Shown here piece after piece: positions 26,401 through 36,300 of a DNA stretch of 64,000 nucleotides. Under the pieces are notes generated by a model, which saw nothing but the letters and a program-made list of their open reading frames with translations, searched no databases and had not been told where the DNA came from. The stretch's first letter is position 1. Each line of letters opens with the position of its first letter. The translations under genes and the position numbers were made by a program. Source of the DNA: Ilex aquifolium (lineage: Eukaryota > Streptophyta > Magnoliopsida > Aquifoliales > Aquifoliaceae); the NCBI GenBank assembly GCA_951799425.1, contig OX637393.1, forward strand, positions 33,657,244 through 33,721,243. Reading direction: 5' to 3'.

Positions 26401-26806
26401 TTTGAGGATTCCACTTTCTTCCCATTAGGAGAACTGAAGTTGTTGACAAGAACAATCACATCTTACTTGCTGCAGATACAATGTATTCTATAACTGAACA
26501 CCCACTTTCCTTTCCCCATTTCCAAACACAGCCAAACATAAAACCACAGCATTCACAAGACTAAAAGACGAGAAATGACCCAGAATTTACCCTTCTCTCT
26601 ATCTTATCTTTAACTGTGCTTTCTCAGCAACCAAACAAAAAGAAGAATAATATGAACATGCATATCATTAAGAAACCGAGTAATTGGCAGAAAGGATATT
26701 GAGCTTACTTGAGAACTGTTGCAGAGTGACGATTGGAGAAGGATGAGTTGTGTGTGAAGGAACAGAAACTTCCACTGATGATGGGTTGTGCTGATGAGTA
26801 AACCAT
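14473..26806 (-). CDS. Small chloroplast LHC/HLIP-like membrane protein, five exons, 146 aa
   Basis: Coding exons (minus) are 26,806-26,709, 24,385-24,301, 16,141-16,031, 14,717-14,616 and 14,517-14,473. All junctions are GT-AG, phases agree, and the product is 146 residues. Residues 1-33 ([17 protein letters not shown]...) are rich in Ser and poor in acidic residues, like a chloroplast transit peptide. A charged stretch follows ([20 protein letters not shown], then [11 protein letters not shown]). Next comes a helix with [18 protein letters not shown] (103-120), close to the ExxNGRxAMxG chlorophyll-binding motif of the LHC/ELIP/HLIP family, but Ala109 sits where Arg is usual. A second hydrophobic stretch ([13 protein letters not shown]) ends the protein. 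Its role is probably in thylakoid pigment or photosystem assembly, by analogy only. I recall similar uncharacterised plant proteins but give no symbol. Intron 2 is 8.16 kb because of a copia element and a duplication. Confidence 0.85.
14616..14717 (-). other. Exon 4 of the LHC-like gene (chlorophyll-binding-type helix)
   Basis: 34 codons, phase 0 at both ends. The acceptor is GGAACAG and the donor is GTAAGG. The exon encodes [20 protein letters not shown] and the rest of the helix, so it is the most diagnostic part of the gene. Exon 5 (14,517-14,473) follows after a 98-base intron and encodes 14 residues and a TAG stop. Confidence 0.85.
14718..16030. other. Intron 3 of the LHC-like gene
   Basis: 1,313 bases between donor GTGAGA (16,030) and acceptor ACAG (14,718). 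No inserted element is recognised. Confidence 0.7.
16031..16141 (-). other. Exon 3 of the LHC-like gene
   Basis: 37 codons, phase 0 at both ends, between acceptor TTACTTAG and donor GTGAGA. It encodes the Lys/Glu-rich stromal-type segment [20 protein letters not shown] and the following [14 protein letters not shown] region. Confidence 0.85.
16964..17148 (-). repeat. 3' LTR of the copia fossil
   Basis: 185 bp, from TGAAATAGAAAAAG to AGAACTCTAACA on the plus strand. It pairs with the 5' LTR at 22,610-22,802. Confidence 0.85.
22595..22606 (-). other. Primer-binding site of the copia fossil
   Basis: TGGTATCAGAGT on the minus strand, complementary to the 3' end of plant initiator tRNA-Met, three bases inside the 5' LTR. 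Confidence 0.85.
22610..22802 (-). repeat. 5' LTR of the copia fossil
   Basis: 193 bp, TGAAATACAAAAAG to AGAACTCTAACA on the plus strand. Confidence 0.85.
22894..23806. repeat. Near-identical 465-bp tandem duplication with poly-C runs (in intron 2)
   Basis: The segment from ATACTACGCTACTTCACT to TTGTATTAGTCTAGTAGT occurs at 22,894-23,348 and again at 23,359-23,806. By eye the copies differ at one base outside the poly-C tracts (AGAGACAGAGG versus AGAGACGGAGG). Each copy ends with a C run of more than 20 bases (about 23,290-23,315 and 23,760-23,788). This is either a very young duplication or an assembly artefact caused by the homopolymer. Confidence 0.85.
23807..24300. other. Remainder of intron 2, with a tRNA-like A-box
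   Basis: On the minus strand near 23,912 the sequence GCTTTAGCTCAACTGGATAG fits a pol III A box (TAGCTCAACTGG). A degenerate T-arm-like GTACCAAGAATCCCC follows near 23,820. It cannot fold as a full tRNA and may be the relic of a tRNA-derived SINE. Confidence 0.35.
24301..24385 (-). other. Exon 2 of the LHC-like gene
   Basis: 85 bases. The acceptor has a long pyrimidine tract ending TTTCTCCCAG, and the donor is GTATGC. It encodes [20 protein letters not shown] and FRVLANPN, the end of the presumed transit region. It starts with the third base of a Lys codon begun in exon 1. Confidence 0.8.
24386..26708. other. Intron 1 of the LHC-like gene
   Basis: 2,323 bases from donor GTAAGC (26,708) to acceptor CAG (24,386). 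It holds a G-run at about 24,999-25,015 and no recognised element. Confidence 0.7.
26709..26806 (-). other. Exon 1 (coding part) of the LHC-like gene
   Basis: 98 bases from the ATG at 26,806 to donor GTAAGC. It encodes [20 protein letters not shown] and a further Ser-rich stretch. This ATG is chosen because it is the first one after the TATA-like box and the GA leader, and its frame joins exon 2 exactly. Confidence 0.8.
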
Positions 26807-26809
26807 CTT

Positions 26810-26811
<2 letters not shown>

Positions 26812-26852
<41 letters not shown>

Positions 26853-26890
26853 TCAACTCTCGTTTCAACCGCGTGGAGTGTATTTATTGG
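26812..26890 (-). promoter_or_regulatory. GA-repeat leader and TATA/CCAAT-like promoter of the LHC-like gene
   Basis: On the minus strand CCAATAAATA (26,890-26,881) lies about 75 bases before the ATG and combines a CCAAT word with a TATA-like box. A (GA)n run of roughly 17 repeats (26,814-26,847) then fills the leader, ending a few bases before the ATG. GA leaders are common in plant core promoters. Confidence 0.5.
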
Positions 26891-27754
26891 ATAATTACAA
26901 CCACACCCACATGGTTTGGAGCGATTCCAAGAATAAACTCATGGTTATAGGAGCTAAGAACATAACGTTCTCTAGTTTGACTTGAATTTATATAATAGAT
27001 GTTAATTTTACGAGACTAAATCACATGGGTATCAAACATAATTTCTCCAAATTTTAGACTTTGTGTATACATTAGGCCCGTGACCCACGGATTGGCCATG
27101 AAAGTTAAGCATGTCAGTGGACTATGTGCTGGGCCAGTTTGCAAGTAGTCGAGTAGGTTGGATTGTGTTTCTTTTTTAGGCCCGATGGGTAGGTCTGGGC
27201 AAGCACAGGAAAAATAGTTGTCAATATTTATGAAACTTTAAAAAATGATTAAATTTGAAAAAAAAAATCAAAAGATAGGCACATTAAGATCCATCTAATA
27301 GAAAGCACATCAATGGTCTACTTAGTACTTTGGTTCAATGATACCTCTTACTTTATGAAAGTTTTGCTTAAATTTTAGATCAATTTCACCGATAATCTAT
27401 AAATACAACTCTATGTGAAAGACAATTTCATCAAATAATCCATAGATCTCAGCTGAAAATTTGAAATTAAGGAATGAAATAAAACCTAAATGACCGTTTG
27501 AGGCATAAGAATGCTTAACATAACAAATATTATGCAAACCCACCAGAATTCCTACGACAAGATGAAATGCAATCCTCGTCTTAGCAACTCTTCACGCTAG
27601 AAAGAGAACATGGAATAGAGCTGGTAATTATATTCGTTGAGCTGGAGAGATAGCCAAAGAGAAAGTGCGGTGGGGTGAGAAGAGAGAGATGTGGGAACTG
27701 AATAGGAATGAGCAAGAAAAGAGGAAATAGAAGGGATGGGCAACTGAAAAGGGT
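26891..27754. other. Spacer upstream of the LHC-like gene
   Basis: Probable upstream regulatory DNA with a CCACATGG word near 26,908. A segment at 27,070-27,210 rich in GGCCCG/GGGCC words resembles a decayed hAT MITE interior. No gene is recognised. Confidence 0.45.
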
Positions 27755-27763
27755 GTAAAATGG

Positions 27764-27996
27764 GAGAAAATATTGAATGTAACGGTGACACCACATTATC
27801 AATATCATGTGGTATCTCGAACTAGTGATAAAATACCAGAACTTAGTGAGTTTCACTAATTTTAATAACTACCAATAACTACAACTGATTTGCTAGAATT
27901 GTAGGGTGCAACAATCCTATTTATTATTTTATAATTAATTAGTCACACCACATGACATTGATGACATAATATCACCGTTACACCCAATATTTACTC
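27764..27996. mobile_element. MULE-type MITE (family 1) with perfect 9-bp target duplication
   Basis: The left end GAGAAAATATTGAATGTAAC and the reverse complement of the right end, GAGTAAATATTGGGTGTAAC, are inverted repeats, both continuing GGTGA. Flanks are GTAAAATGG at 27,755-27,763 and 27,997-28,005. A 9-bp duplication is typical of Mutator-like elements. At 233 bp it has no coding capacity. A relative lies in the second intron of the EG45-like gene. Confidence 0.85.
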
Positions 27997-28005
27997 GTAA
28001 AATGG

Positions 28006-28402
28006 TGGTGTTGAAGTAAGTTGTCTTATCCAACTTTTACTTTTCACGCCTTTCAATAACTACACACACACACACACATATATATATTATCTAATTTCAT
28101 ATTGAATTATTAACGGATCGGATCATCATGTATTTATATCCTAATTCGATTAAATTTACCTAAATGAATTTGAATTGAATTCAAATTAATGGATGAAAAT
28201 TTTAATCTATATTCGGCTAAATAAATTTAGTGTCAGATCGAATTCGAATCAAAATTTGATCTATTAACAGGCCTAGTGTCAATGAATCAAACGCAATCGA
28301 GCCTAGCACTATACGGCTCGGTCTCAGTCCATTTAATTGCCAAAAAAATCAAGATTGACTCGAGATCATAACTAGCTTCAAATAATTTCAAGGGATGATC
28401 AG
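28006..28402. other. AT-rich spacer
   Basis: Contains a (CA)n/(TA)n run at about 28,061-28,088. No gene seen. Confidence 0.6.
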
Positions 28403-29045
28403 GTTCCAAAGGATGTAACACTATAATCAAATTGTGGGGGATAAAATTTCATATGGAAAACATAGATCACATTTGCAAATGTGAGATATGGATATGAAGT
28501 TAAAGTAGGTCACAGTTAGAAAACTCTATTTAATTGAACTAGTGTAGCAACCTGAAAGAGGTAAATAATACTAAGGATCACTGTGTTTTAAAGGATGGAA
28601 ATTATAATCAGTGCATAGAAGATGAAATTTCACATGAAAAACGTAAATCACATTTGTGAATGAAACATTCGAGTACAAAATTAAAGTTGATAAAAGGTAG
28701 AAAGTTCAAATTGGTTAAATTAGTGTTAGAACTTGAAGGAGGTGACTAATGCAAAGGATGGTGACAAAGATTGAGGATCGTCATGTTATAGAGGATGAAA
28801 TATCATAAATCAGTGCATGGAGAAAGAAATTTCTCACAGAAAATATTGATTATATTTGTGAATGTGACATTACAGTATGAAGTTAAAGTCAATCAAAATT
28901 AGAAATCTCAATTTGATTAAACTAATATATCAACATGAGAGGGTGACAAATACTAAATGTCATTGTATTTTAGAAGATAGAATACCATAATTAGTACATA
29001 CAAAATAGAATTTCCACATGCTAAACATGGCATGGAAAAATGAAG
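28403..29045. repeat. Degenerate tandem repeat, ~182-bp unit, about 3.4 copies
   Basis: Units start near 28,411, 28,593, 28,793 and 28,975, so the steps are 182, 200 and 182 bases. Shared words include ATAATCAGTGCATAGAAGAT, GAAATTTCACATG, CACATTTGTGAATG and AAGTTAAAGT. The longer middle step comes from about 18 extra bases containing CAAAGGATGGTGACAAAG. Copies differ at many sites, so the array is old. No open frame spans it. Confidence 0.75.
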
Positions 29046-29080
29046 AATGAAATTCCACGTCTGTTTTCTACAGTCAAAAG

Positions 29081-29727
29081 ATGATATAGAACATGCCATG
29101 AAAATATGAGTCAACCCACCAATAGCGCAGGAGATCCGTGGTGGTGACTGACCTAGCTAGGCTATGCCATTTTCTCTCGTAGGTATGATGCATATTGAAC
29201 ATGACATCACACTAGGTTTGGCAAAATTCAGAAGGATCTGATTATCATGAATCAATAAGAAACTAGCGGATTTAAATTCGATCTTAATAAGTTTGAATGA
29301 TAAATAGGTAGACCTACCTAATCCATATACTAAACGAGTTATTTTTGGATAGAGTAATTTAATTCATTTATCACTCGATTACCCGTTAATAACTGATACA
29401 CCACTCGATTACCTGTTTACCACCTGATTACCCGATCATTAGTTTAATAGATGACCCTTGCAAGTTTAGGGGTTTTAATTAGAATTTTTTTTGTGTTATA
29501 AAATTAGTAGGTAATATAGTTCTTGTCGTGTAACCCATTTAAAAAACTAATTGGGTTCGATTTTATGATTTGCACTCGTTTAATAAACGAATTGTATATG
29601 TTTAATTGCTTTTTGATACAAACTTGTTAAAATTCGACACAAATCGACACAGTTGTTAGGCTTACATCACACCACATTTTTTTCTTGGTCATACCAGGAG
29701 GGTTGTAGGAGGAAGACCATAGGTCGA
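29081..29727 (+). repeat. Stray copy of the EG45-like gene's upstream region, split by a MITE
   Basis: 29,081-29,212 matches 51,815-51,940 (shared words ATAGAACATGCCA, GTGGTGGTGACTGACCTAG, CTATGCCATTTT). The match resumes at 29,664-29,727 with AGGAGGAAGACCATA, like CGAGGAAGATCATACG before the gene's TATA box. The two blocks are separated only by a hAT MITE. No EG45-like exon follows, so this is a promoter-proximal fragment without its gene. Confidence 0.65.
29213..29664. mobile_element. hAT-type MITE with 8-bp target duplication
   Basis: The 452-bp insertion begins TAGGTTTGGCAAAATTC. Its right end reads TAAGCCTAACAACTGTG in reverse complement. It is flanked by CATCACAC at 29,205-29,212 and 29,665-29,672. 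The unsplit relative at 51.93 kb confirms that the flanks were once joined. It encodes no transposase. Confidence 0.75.
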
Positions 29728-29734
29728 GCCTAGC

Positions 29735-30505
29735 CCTGACATTTAAAATATTATACACAAATTCCCTGAGGTTTATACGCGTAACACTTAAACCCTTGCC
29801 ATCAATGCTGTTAGTAAATTACCCTCAGGCCATCTAAAGGTTGTATACGTGTAATATTTAGACCCCTCAAATTTAAAATGTTATACTTAGACAAAAAATA
29901 CTTAAATAAAAAATAGAATATCAAATATTTTAAATTTTACAACAAAAATTCATGTTCTATTATGTCATTTATTGATATAACATCAAAAATAAAAATCCAT
30001 TTAAAAAAAATCATAATTAGTATACAATTATACTATCTATTAGAATAAAACTAAAAAAAAAAACAGAGAATCAAACTGTAATAGACACAATATCTTATAT
30101 CTTTAATTGAGGTAGTTTGGTCGTTTAATAGATAGTATAATTGTATACTAATTATGATTTTTTTAAGAAAAATTGAATTTTTATTTTTGATTTTATTTTA
30201 ATAAATAATATAATATAACATGAATTTTGGTTTAAAATATTTGATATTCTATCTTTGATTGAATTATTTTTTGTCTAAGCATAACATTTTAAACTTGAGT
30301 GGTTTAAGTATTATACGCCTATAAACTTCAGGAGACTTGAGTATAATTTGCTAACAAATATTCTAACGGACATTGACGACAAGGGTCTAAATGTTATACG
30401 CGTATAAACTGCAGGGGGATTTGTATGTAATATTTCAAATGTCAGGGTGTCTAAATGATTAAGTGACAAACTTCAGAGAGTTTGAGTGTAGTTCTCTTTA
30501 AAATT
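29735..30505. repeat. Long foldback element (inverted arms of about 320 bp)
   Basis: The left arm (29,735-30,053) and right arm (30,125-30,447) are inverted copies: CTGACATTTAAAATATTATA pairs with ATATTTCAAATGTCAG, TTTATACGCGTAAC with GTTATACGCGTATAAAC, and ATTAGTATACAATTATACTA with its inverse. The right side appears to extend about 55 bases further than the left. No transposase is present, and a target duplication was not found. It lies between the stray upstream copy and the receptor-like-protein fragment. Confidence 0.75.
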
Positions 30506-30570
30506 AAATAAGCTGGAACTTGTATTTGAATTCAAACTTGAGTTGAAGATCAAACTTGACTCATTTATAG

Positions 30571-30999
30571 AAACTAGTAGGCCTCATACCTCGAGGCAAA
30601 CAATTTGATTCATTTGTTGAGGACTCATATGAGGGAAACTCGGGACTCTGTGGATTGCCATTGCCAAAAAAATGCAGCTACTCTGAAGCACCACAACCAC
30701 CACAATTGGTGTTTCAACCAGATGATTCTTTAAAATCTCCAAGTGGATTTGATTGGAAAGTGACATTCATGGGGTATGGAAGTGGATTGGTACTTCGGTT
30801 TTCTATGAGATACATTATGTTCTCAACTGAAAAGTCTAAGTGGATTGTAAGGCTCGTTGAAGTTGAAGGACACAAAAATGGAAGGATAGCAAAGAAGCAT
30901 GCTCATAGATATAAAGTTAGAAGAAACAAGCCAACACAAACTGTATTCTCTCAAGTATGTGTTGCGAACATTCATTGCTATACTAGATCAATGACATAG
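30571..30999 (+). pseudogene. Orphan C-terminal fragment of a leucine-rich-repeat receptor-like protein (RLP)
   Basis: The frame opens with LVGLIPRGKQFDSF and GNSGLCGLPLPKKC, the last-repeat and cap signature of Cf/RLP12-type receptors. A DDS acidic patch, the juxtamembrane GFDWKVTFMGYGSGL and the membrane segment follow. Intact family members have an uncharged helix there (like GYGSGLVIGISIGYIVF). Here two Arg interrupt it (GLVLRFSMRYIMF), so membrane anchoring is doubtful. A stop lies directly upstream (30,568-30,570), and the signal peptide and all but the end of the LRR domain are missing. After a basic tail (RYKVRRNK) the frame runs into unrelated residues. I infer a truncated duplicate of an RLP gene. 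Confidence 0.8.
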
Positions 31000-32399
31000 T
31001 TATAATCTTGTCTTGTCTTCACTAGTCTTAATGAAACCAGGTATATGAACAAGATATTGATTTTTGCATATCAATATATACCTTTTTCTCCTACTTTTGA
31101 GAATTTAATAGGTTATTGAGTTCTGATTCTATTTATAGGTGTTATGTTCTTAAATGACAGTTTGTTAAGCTAAGCCCGATGTTTTTCTCCATTATTAAAT
31201 AATTTTATTTTGGCAAAAAATATTACATTATAACTTCATAATGCCAAACGGTCTCAATATGAATGTATAAGAGTAGCTACCATATAAATAATGCCAAAAA
31301 ATGATGTGTGTGACTAGTGCTTTCCTCGCAGCACCCCATATCGGCTAGGAAAATAAGAGGTAACAGCTTCATGGACATGATTCTAGTCGGGACGATGTCG
31401 CTTGATATCATACAGGCTTCTGAATCAATCACCAGTGTTACAGTGAAAATATGTTGATATTGGGAAAGGAAGCTCATGGCCAAGCAAGAAGGGGTAGAGA
31501 CAATTTACTTGTTTTTTTTTTTTTACATTACTGTATAATGCTTTATTATAGTTTCAAGCTTGCTGTTTTCTCTTGAACTTGGTGTCTTGAAGGAAAAATA
31601 TAAAGTTGTTCTTTTGTGTGATTGTGTACTGATTTCTCAACTCTTTTTTTGACCATTGTTTCACCTTTTGATTATCTTGGCATTCCAATTTCTATTATGA
31701 CTTCATTCTATAGCCAGACTAGCGGAACGATTCCACACTATACCGCTACACAACATTCAGTAAGTTGCACAGATTTCTCTTAATTATGCTGTCCAATTTG
31801 CGGGTGTTAATTTTCTTTTCTTCATTTTTCCCCCAATTTTCAACAATGAGGAGTGTCTATTTTATCCATTAACATGAACACAATGCAAACCCGACACGAC
31901 ACAAAATTCAAACATGACATGATCAATTGATACTAATAACAAATGGGTTAATTTAAGATTAACACGCACAACAAATAAAAGCATTGGGCAAGGTCTGAAC
32001 CCCTGACCTTATCGTTAGGAGCCAACAGGGTGTACTTTATTTATCACAAGTTGAAGAAAGAATCTTTGGAATTTCAATGACCAGACACCACATATTTTGA
32101 TTGGATTAAAAGACAAACAAGGTTCGTGTGTTGGATTGCTCTTTCTACCACTCTAAACCTTGGACAACTTTCTGTGCCCTGATTCGTTCCTATATTTCTC
32201 TTTTCTTCTCTTTCTTTCAATGATAAGAAGTAGGGCACTGATATCAATTATATAGACTGATAGAGCAGCCAAATAAATGGATAAGTTCGAAATTGACTAA
32301 ACATGGTACAAACCCTATAAATATATGGATAAACATGAATTTGACTATACACGAGATGATCATGACATGACACAAAATCGGTTCTACACATTTTTAAAA
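31000..32399. other. Spacer without recognised genes
   Basis: The part next to the RLP fragment may be its former 3' region. A segment near 31,870-31,960 with CAAACCCGACACGACAC words resembles hAT MITE interiors. No exon structure was found around 31,277-31,483. Confidence 0.5.
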
Positions 32400-32790
32400 A
32401 GGTTCATACTAACAAGTGTCACATTCTACACCGTAAATTCTTCAATAACCCATCATTCCACGCACATGCTAGTTTTTTTTAAGTCAATGGCCCTCCTTTC
32501 TTGAGATTGCTTTGGTGACGAGGATAAAATTAGGGTTTAACCAGTGCATGAAGTTCCCATCATTGTGAGGTCTAGAAATGATTAGATATACACAGTCTTA
32601 CACCTATAAACAGAGAGATTATCTCTTCAACTCGAACTCATAACCTACAGGTCACAATAGAGCAACTTTACGAATATAAAACTACATTAATAAAAATAAT
32701 TATTTCGATACATTATTGTATTTGTACAGAAAAAGGTAGATTCCAAACTGCAATATAAAATTCATTAATGTTAGTTTAAGTTATGTATAA
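32400..32790 (+). repeat. Extra partial copy of an internal segment of the array unit
   Basis: TGTCACATTCTACACCGTAA and the following bases align with 37,308 onward and 44,328 onward (GCGTCACATTCTACACTATC), including GAGATTGCTTTGGTGACGAG. In the array this segment lies in mid-unit, but here it directly precedes the start of unit I, so the left edge of the array is rearranged. Confidence 0.6.
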
Positions 32791-33837
32791 TTAAATAAAA
32801 TAATAAATTAGGTGCTGAATAATTAATCTGTATTTTAATTATTGATTTATTCTTTAAGTTTTTGACTACCTAATCTATCATCTATTTAGGTATTTTGTCG
32901 ACTCCTTTAAATATGCACATCTAATTATATTTTATAGAATTACTAGCAATTGTCCGTGCCTGAAGGCACGGTGTTACTCTTAAATTAGTTACAAATATTT
33001 GCCCATACATAAATGTAAAGTAAAATACAACATTATAGTAAACGACGAAAAAAATGTGTTCGCTAATATTTTTTATAACATCAACATACATGCATAATAT
33101 ATATTTCCACATTAAATTGTTACGCCACAAAAATTATGTTATAACTACCGAAACATAATAATTCAAACATCTGAAAAAATATATCAGTTGACAATATTCA
33201 ATGTTCTGTTTTTGATTCAAAATCCACAATTTTTACATTCATAATCAACTTTATCTAAATAATAACAGAATTCATAACTAATAGAATGAAAATTAAAACA
33301 ATACTCCCACAAATAAACGAAGTCTACAGATATTGTCAAGTGACCAAATATAACTATCAGAAATTCAACCGACTTCCAAAAGATACGGCCTGGAAAAAAA
33401 GAGAGATTACAGTTAGGTGTTTATTCATTCTCTAAAAACATACATTTTTTTCTTTTATCCACATTCAAATAATAGAGAATGTTTACCAAAAAATATTGCT
33501 TCACTGTGAATAATACCACTTGGCCATCTGTATTTTCTTTTCCGTCGACAGAACAACTTGCTTTTTCTTTTCCTTTATAGCTAGCATTCACCATCGTGTT
33601 TGACTTTTTTTTTTAATCTAAGCAAACAATTTGAATTAGTAATAAACATATACGTAACATTATGTGTGAATATTACAAACACATGAATGTTGGAGCTTTG
33701 TAAAAGGAAAAAAAATAACACAATCCAAAAGGAAAAATAATAACGCAATATGAATTTTGGTGTAAAGAGACAGACATTATTTAAGAATTGGTCCAACGAA
33801 TTGTTGGAGCATAACCATTCATGTAGTGCTTTTCTTA

Positions 33838-34690
33838 AACTATTTTCTTAGTATATTTTCTTAAGTTAAACGTTATTTAGTTGCTTCGTGTTGTTCACTA
33901 AATATTGAATTTTTATGATTCATGTTCATAGTATTGCTTATAATTTTGTATCGTTTATCTCGCTTGTAATTTTGTATCATTTTTCTTGGGTATTTAAATT
34001 TGGATTATTTAGTAAATATTGTTACATTGTGTTGTTCACTAAATATTGAATTCGTATAATTCGTGTTTGTATATGAATTTAATATTGTATATTTTAAATG
34101 TTAAACATATTTTCTTTAATATATCTCTTGATATCTGAGTTGCCAAATAACTTGAATTTAATATTTTATATTTTACATGTTAAGCATATTTTCTATGTTA
34201 AATTAGATTTTTTGCAAGTTATGCTTTTTTTATTTATTATGGAAAAATTAAAATTGACTATTGAATTTGTATGATTCGAGTTTATAGTAGTGTTTTTAAT
34301 TTTATATCATTCTTCTTGGTTATTTATATTTTTAGTATACTTTCTTAAACTAAACGTTATTTAGATTGTTGTTCACTAAATATAGAATTTGTATTATTCG
34401 TGTTTGTATAAACATATTTTCTTTAATATATCTCTTGATATTTGAGTTGCCCAATAACTTGAATTTAATCTTGTATATTTTAAATGTTAAGCATATTTTC
34501 TTTGTTAAATTAGTGTTTTTGCAAGTTATTTTTTTTATTGATTATGGAAAAAACAAAATTGAAACTTGAATTTGCATGATTCGAGTTTATAGTAGTGTTT
34601 TTAATTTTATATCATTCTTCTCGGTTATTTATATTCTTATTTTATTTTCTTAAACTAAACATTATTTAGTATGATTCGTGTTTGTAGTAT
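33838..34690. repeat. ~307-bp direct repeats inside the Helitron
   Basis: ATATCTCTTGATATCTGAGT (about 34,121) and its neighbours through GATTCGAGTTTATAGTAGTG recur about 307 bases later (about 34,428). A partial earlier copy carries GTTCACTAAATATTGAATT at 33,893 and 34,041. Confidence 0.65.
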
Positions 34691-34844
34691 TGATTGAATG
34701 AAAATTACTTAAATAACAAATAATCTTTATAGTACAGGATTCATCGGGCATACATGGAAAACAATATAACCAATGTCAAAATCAAAACTGGAGCATAACT
34801 AAATGAACAATTAACAAATGCAAAAAAACTTAACCAAATAATGT

Positions 34845-35010
34845 CAAATTCAAAACAAAACTCACCTTACACTTGAACAAAATAAAATATTCAGCCAAAC
34901 TCAATGAACAGTCCCAAGTCTTAATATCAAACCATACCACCAATGCCAAAAAATTAAAGGTTATATTAAAATTCAAAACAAAACACACCTTGCACCTGAA
35001 CAAAATAAAT
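34845..35010. repeat. ~125-bp duplication inside the Helitron
   Basis: AAATTCAAAACAAAACTCAC, ACTTGAACAAAATAAA near 34,850 recurs near 34,975 with a few changes. Confidence 0.6.
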
Positions 35011-35689
35011 ATAGTAGCAGCACCAAATCACCCCAATGCAGTGAATTTTCAGCAGCAAGAATCCAATTCGTCGAATTCTCGAACCCAAGTTACAAAAAAA
35101 TTGTCCACCCAATACTGCTATAAACAAAAGGAATGATATAATATCAGCTTATAAACATAATGACTACAGTATACGAAAATTAGATTATCTATATCTCAAC
35201 CGCAACAAAAAATCACAACAAAACTGCAGCGTGATTTTTTAACAGAACATTTTTTGTTAACAATATGGGCCAATACATGTCTCCCCAACTAAAAAAAACT
35301 TCAGATTTCCAAATAGTAAAGACTATATATACACCCCTATAATCTAATTTGTTTTCAACCCCTATAACATAAATTGCATAGTGCCCACAAAAGTATTATG
35401 TAAAACACAAAGAATAAAAACCAAGAAAATCAACCAACTATAAATTTAGCTTAAAAGAAACAATCTAATTTTCATGTTCACTTTTATCAGGTCATAAAAA
35501 ATAACTTGAATTAATTTACAAATTTTCAAACAACAGTCAAAAAAGTTTTTAAAAGTCTTTTTTTTTTTTCTGTTGCAACAGCAGGAACAATGGTGTCAAT
35601 TTAAACTCTCTCATAATCATAGGCACATACCATGGTCATTATCAAGTTATTTTAAAACAAAATAGTAGAACATATATGTCAGACCCAAG

Positions 35690-35836
35690 AACCATTCAAA
35701 AAAGCCAAGAACCATTCAAGATCCAATAGTCCAGAATCATTCAAAATACCATTCAATAGTGCAAAATCATTAAAAAAAGCCAAGAATCATTCAATCGTGC
35801 ATAATCATTCAAAAAAGCCAAGAACCATTCAATGAG
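35690..35836. repeat. Minisatellite of CCAAGAACCATTCAA words inside the Helitron
   Basis: About seven degenerate copies of (A)AGAACCATTCAAnA with AAAAAGCC spacers. No coding meaning is apparent. Confidence 0.65.
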
Positions 35837-36064
35837 TGTGAGACTGAGAGAGAGGGGAAAATGCTGGGTTTTAACGAATCAGTCAGATTTTTTTCCTAAT
35901 CCATATGTGAGCATTGTTTTTCCTCGTCTGCCTATCTCGGTGAGTATTCGTTGTAGGGGGCAGAAATGGAGAGCTTGAGGGAAGGAAGACATACCTGGGG
36001 GGAAGGAGGCAGCAACGGCTGGAAAGGGAGAGAGCCAAGTAGAATCGGCACAGGAGATAGAAAG

Positions 36065-36300
36065 CAGCAGTTGAAAGGTTCTTGACTTTGATTTTGGGAA
36101 GCCATTAGGGCATAAATTGGGTGGGATTTTACAAAGATCTGCATCAAGTTTGGAAAGCAATTTTTAGGGGATATATGCAGCGGGTGAAAGGATCTTGAGT
36201 ATGATTGTGGGAAGCCTTTAGGGAATGAGTTGGGTGGGAAATTATGGAATGAATTTGGGGAATAAATTTCGGTGAGAGAGATTGGGTGGGTAGGTTTGGG
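36065..36300. repeat. ~115-bp tandem duplication near the Helitron 5' end
   Basis: GTTGAAAGGTTCTTGACTTT with GGGAAGCCATTAGGGCATAA (36,069 onward) recurs as GGTGAAAGGATCTTGAGTAT with GGGAAGCCTTTAGGGAATGA (36,182 onward). Confidence 0.65.

Noticed and set aside
26668-26985. Open frames with Arg-Glu or Ser-Leu repeats around 26.8 kb
   Set aside because: They read through the (GA)n microsatellite in the leader of the LHC-like gene. Exon 1 uses a different frame that splices correctly.
31277-31483. 68-codon minus-strand frame as an exon
   Set aside because: No domain, no convincing splice partners and no neighbouring exons.
35690-35836. CRISPR-like spaced repeats
   Set aside because: Short degenerate repeats without unique constant-length spacers in a plant Helitron; no cas genes.
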